Assembly (NCBI GenBank): GCA_031268255.1
Contig: JAIRXO010000253.1
Location: 1-5,829, forward strand
DNA: 5,829 nucleotides
Reading direction: 5' to 3'
Origin: Spirochaetaceae bacterium
Lineage (GTDB): Bacteria; Spirochaetota; Spirochaetia; Treponematales; Breznakiellaceae
Of the stretch, positions 1 through 5,643 are shown in pieces. The translations under genes were made by a program, and so were the position numbers. Each line of letters starts with the position of its first letter. The stretch's first letter is position 1. The notes under the pieces are model-generated. The model saw only the letters and a list, made by a program, of their open reading frames with translations, was not told the origin of the DNA and searched no databases.

Positions 1-162
1 TCCGTTGCTGATAGTTACCGTAACGGTAACTTGTCCGCCAAAACCCTGGGCGCTGGCGCTGGCGGTTCCTGACGGGCCGCCCTTGCTGCCGCCTGAACTC
101 GCGCAGGAAACCATGACAAAGGCCAAAGCGGCCAGGAGAGCCAGTAAAGCTGTTCTTTTCAT
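1..162 (-). CDS. Lipoprotein with FMN-binding domain, N-terminal part (partial)
   Basis: Only the first 54 codons are present; the gene runs off the left edge. The ATG at 160-162 is preceded by a strong Shine-Dalgarno GGAAGGA (168-174) five bases upstream. The protein starts MKRT, then a hydrophobic signal segment (residues 5-18) ending MVSC, so Cys20 is the likely lipidated residue; the lipobox has Met at -3, which is loose by enterobacterial rules. A Ser/Gly-rich linker (21-38) follows, then QGFGGQVTVTVTISNG (39-54), which resembles the opening strand of FMN_bind domains (PF04205), typically Gly-Phe/Tyr-Gly-Gly-x-Val followed by alternating Val/Thr and Asn/Asp-Gly-Lys. Such domains occur alone, in electron-transfer proteins, or at the N-terminus of urocanate/fumarate/acrylate-reductase-like flavoproteins. 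The covalent FMN-attachment motif would lie beyond the window, so the full architecture is unknown. The protein is probably anchored outside the cytoplasmic membrane. It has its own promoter and is probably not part of the paaK operon. Confidence 0.75.
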   Translation of the reverse strand, partial: MKRTALLALLAALAFVMVSCASSGGSKGGPSGTASASAQGFGGQVTVTVTISNG

Positions 163-188
163 CTGAATCCTTCCATAAAAAATGATAT

Positions 189-202
189 TGTGCGTAAGCA
201 CA
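189..202. repeat. Small palindrome at predicted transcription start
   Basis: TGTGC-TTAC-GCACA on the minus strand: perfect 5-base arms around a 4-base centre. It lies just downstream of the predicted -10 box at 207-212, at about +1 to +14, where a repressor site could sit. It is short and could be chance. Six T residues follow seven bases later on the minus strand, so it could instead be a very weak terminator hairpin for the operon. Confidence 0.35.
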
Positions 203-206
203 GTTT

Positions 207-235
207 ATTCTAACCGTTTCTATATAATGTGTAAA
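207..235 (-). promoter_or_regulatory. Sigma-70-type promoter for the FMN-binding lipoprotein gene
   Basis: On the minus strand TTTACA (230-235) is separated by exactly 17 bases from TAGAAT (207-212); each box matches five of six consensus positions. Transcription would begin near 200, giving a leader of about 38 bases before the ATG at 162. The -35 box starts only four bases after the paaK stop codon, so the lipoprotein gene is likely transcribed independently of the operon, although readthrough from paaK is possible because no strong terminator lies between them. Confidence 0.6.
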
Positions 236-238
236 CCA

Positions 239-1552
239 CTACATATCCCTGGGCCGCATGTCAATAACCCGCACCGCCTTGCCTTCGCTTACCGGGAGGC
301 TGCCTGATTCGTGGAGTTCCACCCGCGGGTTGATGGTGATGGATGTCTGGAGGGTGCGGCGTATTTTTTCCCTCAGGGCGTTGAGGGGACGGGTATCGTC
401 CATAAAGTTTTCCGGCCCCACTTCGGTTTTTACCGTAAGCCTGTCCAGGGCGCCGGCCTTTTCTATCTCGATGACATAGTTGTTCCCCACTTCCTTCATG
501 GCCATGATGACTTCTTCTATCTGGCTGGGGAACATGTTGACGCCGTTGATGATAAGCATGTCGTCGGTTCGTCCGGTAAAACGGCGGAGGCGGCGGTGGG
601 TTCTGCCGCAGGGGCAGGGTCCGGGAATAAAGCCCGTAAGGTCCCTGGTGCGGTAGCGGAGTATGGGGGAGGCTTTTCTGCACAGTATGGTAAGAACCAG
701 TTCTCCGGTTTCTCCTTCCCGCACAGGCTCAAGGGTATCGGGGTTTACGATCTCCACGATGTAGCCGTCCTCCCAGATGTGGAGGCCGTTCTTGGCCTGG
801 CACTCAAAGGCCACGCCCGGTCCGTTCATCTCCGAAAGGCCGTAGGAATTATACACGTCGATGCGGAGCAGTTCTTCTATGCGGCGCCGGGTATCCTCCG
901 AATAAGGTTCGGCGCCGGCAAAGGCCCGCCTGAGCTTGATGCTGTCCCTGCTTATCCCTTCTTCCCGCATCCTTGATTCAACATGAAGAAGAAAACTCGG
1001 CGTGGAGTGTACTACGGTGGTTCCGAAGTCCTGCATGAGGCGGAACTGCCGGGAGGTATTGCCCGGTCCTGAGGGGATGACCAGCATGCCGACTTTTTCT
1101 CCTCCCTGATGAAAGCCCAGGCCGCCGGTAAAGAGGCCGTAGGTAATCATGTTCTGGAACACGTCGGTATTGTCGCAGCCTGTACTGTAAATGCAGCGGG
1201 CCACAAAGCCTGTCCATTTCTCAAGGTCGTCCCGGGTATAGTAAATGGTTGTCGGCGTTCCGGTGGTTCCGCTTGAGGCGTGGAGCCTTACTACTTCCTC
1301 CCGGGGCACGCTTAAAAAGCCGTAGGGGAAACCTTCGCGCAGATCGTTCTTTGTGGTAAAGGGGACGCGCCTGAGATCGTCGAGGCTTTTTATGTCGTCA
1401 CTTTTCCGTATCCCCGACCGGGCAAGGCGTTCCCTGTAGAAAGGCGTCCTCAGCGCGTGGCCCACGGTTTCCCGGAGCTGTGAGAGCTGCCAGAGTTCAA
1501 GGTCATCGCGGGGAAGCAGTTCCATTTCGCGGTTCCAGTACTGGTAGTTCAT
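239..1552 (-). CDS. paaK: Phenylacetate--CoA ligase (AMP-forming)
   Basis: A 437-residue adenylate-forming ligase of normal PaaK length. It activates phenylacetate or a related aryl acid with ATP to an acyl-AMP and then to the CoA thioester in the cytoplasm. Visible motifs: phosphate loop SSGTTGTP (93-100), adenine-site YNSYGLSE (234-241), RYRTRD (299-304), the PaaK-typical CPCGRTHRRL (313-322), hinge/A8 region GRTDDMLIINGVNMFPSQIE (327-346), and the C-terminal subdomain ending in EGKAVRVID (423-431), where Lys425 is the likely adenylation lysine. The ATG overlaps the iorB stop (ATGA), and GGGAG lies six bases upstream inside iorB, so translation is probably coupled. It is the last gene of the operon. 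Proximity to iorAB is a recurrent arrangement in anaerobes and links the ligase to arylacetyl-CoA made or used by that enzyme. The exact aryl substrate (phenyl-, 4-hydroxyphenyl- or indoleacetate) cannot be told from sequence. Confidence 0.93.
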   Translation of the reverse strand: MNYQYWNREMELLPRDDLELWQLSQLRETVGHALRTPFYRERLARSGIRKSDDIKSLDDLRRVPFTTKNDLREGFPYGFLSVPREEVVRLHASSGTTGTPTTIYYTRDDLEKWTGFVARCIYSTGCDNTDVFQNMITYGLFTGGLGFHQGGEKVGMLVIPSGPGNTSRQFRLMQDFGTTVVHSTPSFLLHVESRMREEGISRDSIKLRRAFAGAEPYSEDTRRRIEELLRIDVYNSYGLSEMNGPGVAFECQAKNGLHIWEDGYIVEIVNPDTLEPVREGETGELVLTILCRKASPILRYRTRDLTGFIPGPCPCGRTHRRLRRFTGRTDDMLIINGVNMFPSQIEEVIMAMKEVGNNYVIEIEKAGALDRLTVKTEVGPENFMDDTRPLNALREKIRRTLQTSITINPRVELHESGSLPVSEGKAVRVIDMRPRDM

Positions 1553-2127
1553 TGCCCGCTCCCGTTTTCCCTTCCCAGCCTGTAGGCCCTGAGGTTGGCG
1601 CCGCTTACGGAAAAGCCCTTGGCGGAAAATATCCGGTTTATGACTTTTTCTATGCCCTCCGGTTCCAGGGGGAGGAAGGTCGAGGCCGCTCCTACCATGA
1701 CCATGTTGACCGCCTTGGGCAGACCCGCTTCCCTGGCAAGCCGCTCGGCCTCAAGTATGCAATGCCGGGGAAAGGAGCCGACGGTTTTTTTAAGTTCTTC
1801 TATATCAGGATAATCAGGAATATTGACCAGGGCTTCGGCGGCGGTAACCAGGGCGCCTTCGGGAGAAAGCCATGCCGCGTAACGGAGGCTTTCCAGTATT
1901 TCCATTGAAATTATCAGGTCGGCGCTTCCCTGGGGAACAAGGTCCCCTGGTATCACCTGGTCCGAAAGGCGCAGATGCGCAAGCACCGCCCCGCCCCTCT
2001 GGGCCATGCCGTGTACCTCCGACTGGCGCACCGTAAAGCCCTTGTCCAGGGCGGCCTGGGCTATGATGGCCGCTATGGAAAGCACGCCCTGGCCTCCCAC
2101 TCCGGCGAGGATAATGTCCTTTTTCAT
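1549..2127 (-). CDS. iorB: Indolepyruvate:ferredoxin oxidoreductase, beta subunit
   Basis: A 192-residue protein matching the gamma-type domain of 2-oxoacid:ferredoxin oxidoreductases (PF01558), the usual length for IorB. Key segments: nucleotide-loop-like ILAGVGGQG (6-14) near the N-terminus, SEVHGMAQRGG (36-46), which is highly characteristic of this subunit, and VNMVMVGA (140-147). With IorA it forms the enzyme that oxidatively decarboxylates arylpyruvates with CoA and ferredoxin to arylacetyl-CoA, or runs in reverse as a carboxylase. The start ATG (2125-2127) overlaps the iorA TGA as ATGA, with AGGAG seven bases upstream, and the stop overlaps the paaK start in the same way. No cysteine cluster motif is present, so this subunit does not replace the ferredoxin domain missing from IorA. 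Nothing suggests truncation or transfer. Confidence 0.93.
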   Translation of the reverse strand: MKKDIILAGVGGQGVLSIAAIIAQAALDKGFTVRQSEVHGMAQRGGAVLAHLRLSDQVIPGDLVPQGSADLIISMEILESLRYAAWLSPEGALVTAAEALVNIPDYPDIEELKKTVGSFPRHCILEAERLAREAGLPKAVNMVMVGAASTFLPLEPEGIEKVINRIFSAKGFSVSGANLRAYRLGRENGSGQ

Positions 2128-3755
2128 ACGGCGTCTCCTTCGGCCTGTTTGCGCCTTCTGCGGAACGCCTCAAGACATTCCCTCTTGAATATGACCACCG
2201 AAAGGCCGGGGTAGAGAATCTCTTCTTTAAGTTTCAGGCTGTTTTCCGCAAGGCATTGTTTCTTTGCCTCAAGTTCAAGTATGTGGCCGCTTTCCACGCC
2301 CATGCCGAGTATCAAACTTTTAAGTTTTTCAGAAGGAACCATGGTAGTCTGGCAGCCGGTCATGGCCACGGTGGAATTGTCCAGTATCACCACGGTCATG
2401 GGGGTATTGGCCTTTTGCGCGTCGATGAGGCCCGTAATGCCTGAGTGGAGGAAGGTCGAGTCGCCTATGACGGCAAGCACATGCTTGATTCCCGCGTCAG
2501 AAGCTCCCTTTGCCATGCCCATGCTCGCACCCATGCAGACTATGCTTTCTATGGCGCTGTACGGCGGCAGTGCGCCCAGGGAATAACATCCTATGTCGGA
2601 CAGCACGGCTTTTGAGTCAAGGTCCTCAAGGGCCGCGCTGATGGTCTGGTAACTGTCCGCGTGGGGACAGCCCTGGCAGAGCTGGGGAGGCCGTCCGGGC
2701 AGGGGCGGAATCTTCACCTTTAGTTTTTTCCGGGGAAGGAGCCCCAGGGCGGAACGTACATTGTCCGGGTCCAGCTCTCCGCTCCGTACAACTGAGCCGT
2801 CGAGTTTTCCCGACACTATGACCTTGTTGGGCAGTATGCCCCTGAGCTTTTCTTCTATAAAGGGCTGGCCTTCCTCTATAACCAGAACCCGCTCCGCCCT
2901 TTCGCAGAGCTGCCTGATTGAAGCGGACGGCAGGGGATAGGCCCCTATGTGGAGCCGCGCGGGAAGGCGGCCACTCCGGGAAGCGGCAAAGTCCTCAAGG
3001 TTTTCTTCGTAGTAATTCCCCCCTGTTCCCGAAGTAATGACCGCGAAGCTCAAGTCCCGGTCTTTAAGTTCAAGTTTGTTCACCCTGTGGGAAAAAGACC
3101 ACGCGGCCAGTTCTTTCTGCTTTTCGATGAGGGCGTCGTAGTTTTTCCGCGCATAGGCGGGGAGGAGCATCCACCTGGTTTTATCCTCTGTTTTGGAAAG
3201 GGCGTTTTGATCTTTTCTTTTGCCAAGACAGATTCCAGCGCGGGCGTGGGAAAGCCTGGTAACCATGCGGATCAGCACCGGAACGCTCAGGGCCTCCGAG
3301 ATGTCAAACGCCTCCCTGGTCATGTCGTAGGCTTCCTGCTGGCTCCGGGGTTCAAGGCAGGGAATCATGGCGAAAGAAGCGTAGAAGCGGGAATCCTGTT
3401 CGTTCTGGGAACTGTGCATGCCCGGATCATCGGCCACGGCGATGACCAGCGCGCCCTTGATCCCCAGGAGAGCGCCGTTGATAAAAGGATCAGAAGCCAC
3501 ATTAAGCCCTACGTGTTTCATGGTTACCAGGGCGCGGCGTCCGGCCAGGGAAACGCCCAGCGCCGCTTCAAGGGCGGTCTTTTCGTTTGTGCACCATGAG
3601 GCCAGGGGGCCGCCCTTTTCATACTCGGCGATAAGGCACTCAAGAATTTCCGTAGAAGGGGTTCCCGGATACCCGTAAGACGCGCTTACCCCGCTGTGCA
3701 GGGCGCCCAGGGCAACAGCCTCATCCCCCAGGACCGCCAGATTCGGTTCATTCAC
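2124..3755 (-). CDS. iorA: Indolepyruvate:ferredoxin oxidoreductase, alpha subunit (lacks ferredoxin domain)
   Basis: A 543-residue TPP-dependent catalytic subunit. The N-terminal pyrimidine-binding half shows YGYPGTPSTEI (27-37), TNEKTALEAALG (56-67) and VADDPGMHSSQNEQDSR (107-123). The TPP-binding half shows CQGCPH (360-365), DIGCYSLG (387-394), CMGASMGMAKGAS (407-419), GDSTFLHSG (431-439) and DNSTVAMTGCQ (459-469), with Asp432 and Asn460 placed as magnesium/diphosphate ligands. Canonical IorA is about 600 residues or more and ends in a two-cluster ferredoxin domain with CxxCxxCxxxCP motifs. Here the protein ends 17 residues after Cys527 in a basic tail, with no such motif. The iorB start overlaps the stop, so no hidden frame carries the domain. 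The start is a GTG (3753-3755) overlapping the symporter stop as GTGA, with AAAAGGAG (3763-3770) seven bases upstream. Shorter IorA proteins of similar size probably exist in other gut anaerobes, from memory. Confidence 0.92.
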   Translation of the reverse strand: MNEPNLAVLGDEAVALGALHSGVSASYGYPGTPSTEILECLIAEYEKGGPLASWCTNEKTALEAALGVSLAGRRALVTMKHVGLNVASDPFINGALLGIKGALVIAVADDPGMHSSQNEQDSRFYASFAMIPCLEPRSQQEAYDMTREAFDISEALSVPVLIRMVTRLSHARAGICLGKRKDQNALSKTEDKTRWMLLPAYARKNYDALIEKQKELAAWSFSHRVNKLELKDRDLSFAVITSGTGGNYYEENLEDFAASRSGRLPARLHIGAYPLPSASIRQLCERAERVLVIEEGQPFIEEKLRGILPNKVIVSGKLDGSVVRSGELDPDNVRSALGLLPRKKLKVKIPPLPGRPPQLCQGCPHADSYQTISAALEDLDSKAVLSDIGCYSLGALPPYSAIESIVCMGASMGMAKGASDAGIKHVLAVIGDSTFLHSGITGLIDAQKANTPMTVVILDNSTVAMTGCQTTMVPSEKLKSLILGMGVESGHILELEAKKQCLAENSLKLKEEILYPGLSVVIFKRECLEAFRRRRKQAEGDAV

Positions 3756-5233
3756 AGTGGTTCTCCTTTTCTGATTTTAGAGAAAGCCTTATCAAGCAGT
3801 TTCTTTTCAGGAGGAACGGTAAAAGCGGATACTAAAGGCGTTACGATAAAGGGAATCACGATGGCAAGAGAAGCGGCCAGCGGGGAGCGCGAAGGCCCCC
3901 AGAGCAGAAAGAGCAGTATCATGACCAGAACGCCGCTTAAAAGCCCCGCGTAGGCGCCCTGCTTGGTTATGCGTTTTGAATAGAGACCCAGGACATAGGG
4001 CGCCGCGAAAGAACCGGAGACAACGCCCCAGGAAAGGGACATAAGGTATACAATGATGCCTATCTGGAAACGGGAGATAAAATACGAAATGATAATAAAA
4101 ATAAGCGAAAGAAAACGCATCATGGCCACCGAGTGGTCCTTGCCGGTTTTTGCGTCTATGCGGACAGGATAAAGGTCGATGGCAATGGACGAAGAAGATA
4201 CCAGCACCAGTGAGGAAAGGGTGGACATGGAAGCCGAGAGGACAAGGAGCAGTATCAAAGCCAGAAGTAACTGGGGCAGGCGCTCGGTAAGCAGGGTAGG
4301 CACAATAAGATCGTAGAGTATGACCCCCGCCTCGTTTTGGGGCACCGTGCTGAGGTCAAAAAAAACATGGGAAAACGCGCCGGTGGAATAAGCGGCAAAA
4401 CCTATCATCAGGGAAAAGACCGTGGTTACTATGGTCGCCTTGGGAATCACCGCCTCATTCCTTATGGCGTAGAATTTTTGGGTCATCTGGGGGAGACCCC
4501 AGGTGCCGAAACTCGTCATAAAGACCAGGGAAAAAACAGTCAGCGCCGTGGGCCGCTGATCCGCCGCAATGTGGAGCCTGTAGGCTTCCGCGGCCTTGCC
4601 GGCCATCTCGAAATAGCCGCCGCCCTGGCCGGAAAGAACCAGAATCAAAAGGGCCGCGCCGGTAAACATGATGATGCCCTGAATAAAATCAGTAACCGCT
4701 ATGGCAAAATAACCGCCCAGTATGAGGTAGATGCCGGTAAAGGCTATCATGACAAGAAGGGCGACATCGTAAGGTATGCCGAAAACTTTTTCAAAAAGAT
4801 GACCCAGACCCTTGAATACCGAAGCCGAGTAGGGGAGGAGAAAGAGAAAAATAAGCGACGCGGCGATGGGCTTTAAGTGTTTTGCCCCATAACGTTCCTG
4901 GAGGAATTCCGGCATGGTCATGGCATCCAGATTCTGGGTCATGGTTCTGGTCCTCCGGGCCAGGACCAGCCAGGCCGCGCCCGCGCCGATAACGCCGTTA
5001 CCCACGGCTATCCAGAGGCTCGTAAGGCCGAACTGCCAACCCTGGGTTCCGGCAAAACCGATAAAAACAACCGCCGAAAAATAGGATGTCCCATAGGCAA
5101 CCGCCGAAACCCAGGGCCCCAGAGTCCTTCCGCCAAGAAAGAAGTCCCCCAGCGTTTTGGTCTTGCGCATACCCCAGATACCGATACAGGTCATAAGGAC
5201 AAGAAACACGACTAAAAAGATTATACCAACCAC
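3752..5233 (-). CDS. Sodium:solute symporter (SSS family), substrate unknown
   Basis: A 493-residue inner-membrane transporter with about 13 hydrophobic segments and the usual SSS length. In numbering from the GTG at 5231-5233: an N-terminal helix, then GDFFLGGRTLGPW (29-41), typical of the first SSS loop; GGYFAIAVTDFIQG (173-186), which matches the SSS signature GG..A...TD..Q; GLPQMTQKFYAIRN (246-259); and SASMSTLSS (333-341), aligning with the PutP segment whose Ser/Thr pair (here Ser337, Thr338) binds sodium. The frame stays open to a GTG at 5320, but that start lacks a Shine-Dalgarno and would add 29 mostly polar residues; the GTG at 5233 has AAAAGGAG five bases upstream and begins directly at the first helix. 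It is the first gene of the operon, and its stop overlaps iorA. Context suggests uptake of an aryl acid or other carboxylate, but the family also carries proline, pantothenate, sugars and acetate, so the substrate is inferred only. Confidence 0.88.
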   Translation of the reverse strand: MVGIIFLVVFLVLMTCIGIWGMRKTKTLGDFFLGGRTLGPWVSAVAYGTSYFSAVVFIGFAGTQGWQFGLTSLWIAVGNGVIGAGAAWLVLARRTRTMTQNLDAMTMPEFLQERYGAKHLKPIAASLIFLFLLPYSASVFKGLGHLFEKVFGIPYDVALLVMIAFTGIYLILGGYFAIAVTDFIQGIIMFTGAALLILVLSGQGGGYFEMAGKAAEAYRLHIAADQRPTALTVFSLVFMTSFGTWGLPQMTQKFYAIRNEAVIPKATIVTTVFSLMIGFAAYSTGAFSHVFFDLSTVPQNEAGVILYDLIVPTLLTERLPQLLLALILLLVLSASMSTLSSLVLVSSSSIAIDLYPVRIDAKTGKDHSVAMMRFLSLIFIIISYFISRFQIGIIVYLMSLSWGVVSGSFAAPYVLGLYSKRITKQGAYAGLLSGVLVMILLFLLWGPSRSPLAASLAIVIPFIVTPLVSAFTVPPEKKLLDKAFSKIRKGEPL

Positions 5234-5238
5234 GATGA

Positions 5239-5246
5239 CTCCTTTT
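5239..5246 (-). promoter_or_regulatory. Ribosome binding site deciding the symporter start
   Basis: AAAAGGAG on the minus strand, five bases before the GTG at 5231-5233. The same eight bases precede iorA (3763-3770). The alternative GTG at 5320 has only TTCCGGTCT before it, which gives no anti-SD pairing, so this site fixes the start. Confidence 0.75.
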
Positions 5247-5277
5247 GGGGAACAAACTGCTGAATGGAAGCTGGGAT

Positions 5278-5306
5278 AGTTTATCAGAAATGAGGTTTTT
5301 TGACCA
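5278..5306 (-). promoter_or_regulatory. Probable promoter of the symporter-iorA-iorB-paaK operon
   Basis: TGGTCA (5301-5306) and TAAACT (5278-5283) are 17 bases apart; each matches four of six consensus positions. The -10 box is preceded by TGA, an extended -10 arrangement that can compensate for weak boxes. Transcription would start near 5271 and leave a leader of about 38 bases, too short for a riboswitch or attenuator. Weak boxes suggest dependence on an activator. Confidence 0.4.
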
Positions 5307-5314
5307 CCCTGTTT

Positions 5315-5350
5315 AACCACAGACCGGAAGGAAGAAGAAAAACCACGGAC
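5315..5350. repeat. Direct repeat upstream of the operon promoter
   Basis: AACCACAGAC (5315-5324) and AACCACGGAC (5341-5350) match at nine of ten positions and start 26 bases apart. Relative to the predicted start near 5271 they lie at about -44 to -53 and -70 to -79, a usual place for activator sites. They could also be fragments of a dispersed intergenic repeat. Confidence 0.35.
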
Positions 5351-5377
5351 TAAGATGAGTTGTAAGGAGAGTTATAA

Positions 5378-5570
5378 GGGGGGCCTGTTTCCCCACTGCC
5401 CTCGCGTATAAAGACCTGAGCGCCCGGCCCCCCGCCCGATAAAATCCCGCGATTCAATGAGCGGGTTTGATGAAAAATGCGGCAAGGCGTAGGCCCGACG
5501 AGGTTCCCAATATGCCGTCGTGCCTCGAAGGGCCGCCCCCGGGCGAGCCTGAGGTCTCGCCCTACCCCCC
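5378..5570. repeat. GC-rich block of nested inverted repeats, candidate dispersed or structured element
   Basis: Most of the 319 bases between the operon and the PIN remnant are taken up by this block, and I see no convincing gene in it. GGGGGG (5378-5383) and CCCCCC (5565-5570) bracket it. Inside are three hairpins in series: CCCGC/GCGGG (5446-5450 with 5461-5465), AGGCCCGACG/CGTCGTGCCT (5491-5500 with 5516-5525, one mismatch, 15-base loop) and GGGCGAG/CTCGCCC (5541-5547 with 5556-5562). Several frames are open through it on both strands, including a 52-codon ATG frame at 5470-5628 (+) rich in Pro and Glu, but none has a good ribosome binding site or a recognisable domain, and open frames are expected in GC-rich sequence. 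No hairpin has a following T-run, so it is not an obvious terminator. Intergenic repeats of this kind are often multicopy; copy number cannot be judged here. Confidence 0.45.
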
Positions 5571-5614
5571 AAGTGAAGAACCGGACTGTAAACCCCTTTT
5601 TACAATCTTACCCT

Positions 5615-5643
5615 TTGAACAACCATAATATATATTTGTTCAA
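5615..5643. repeat. Inverted repeat overlapping the end of the PIN remnant
   Basis: TTGAACAA (5615-5622) and TTGTTCAA (5636-5643) are perfect 8-base inverted arms around a 13-base AT-only-but-two centre. The right arm contains the TGA stop of the PIN remnant. A second small inverted repeat, TGTAAA/TTTACA (5587-5592 with 5599-5604), lies just beside it. There is no GC-rich stem and no clear T-run, so a terminator is unlikely; a protein-binding site or element end are alternatives. Confidence 0.4.

Noticed and set aside
14..30. Perfect 8-base-arm palindrome GTTACCGT-A-ACGGTAAC
   Set aside because: It falls inside the lipoprotein coding sequence where alternating Val and Thr codons (GTT ACC GTT ACG GTA ACT) naturally make such symmetry.
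189..202. Palindrome plus T-run as an intrinsic terminator for the operon
   Set aside because: The stem is only five pairs and the six-T run begins seven bases after it, so it is unlikely to terminate efficiently; it is reported as a possible operator instead.
311..976. Long open frame of 221 codons on the plus strand
   Set aside because: It lies wholly antisense to paaK, whose motifs are unmistakable; GC-rich codon positions keep the antisense frame open. No domain is visible in its translation.
2124..2200. A frameshift hiding the IorA ferredoxin domain
   Set aside because: The iorA stop overlaps the canonical iorB start with its own Shine-Dalgarno, and no cysteine-rich CxxCxxC pattern appears in the other frames near the end.
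2949..3599. Open frame of 216 codons on the plus strand
   Set aside because: Antisense to the well-supported iorA; no recognisable domain.
4337..4876. Open frame of 179 codons on the plus strand
   Set aside because: Antisense to the symporter; its charged, low-complexity translation is the expected mirror of membrane-helix codons.
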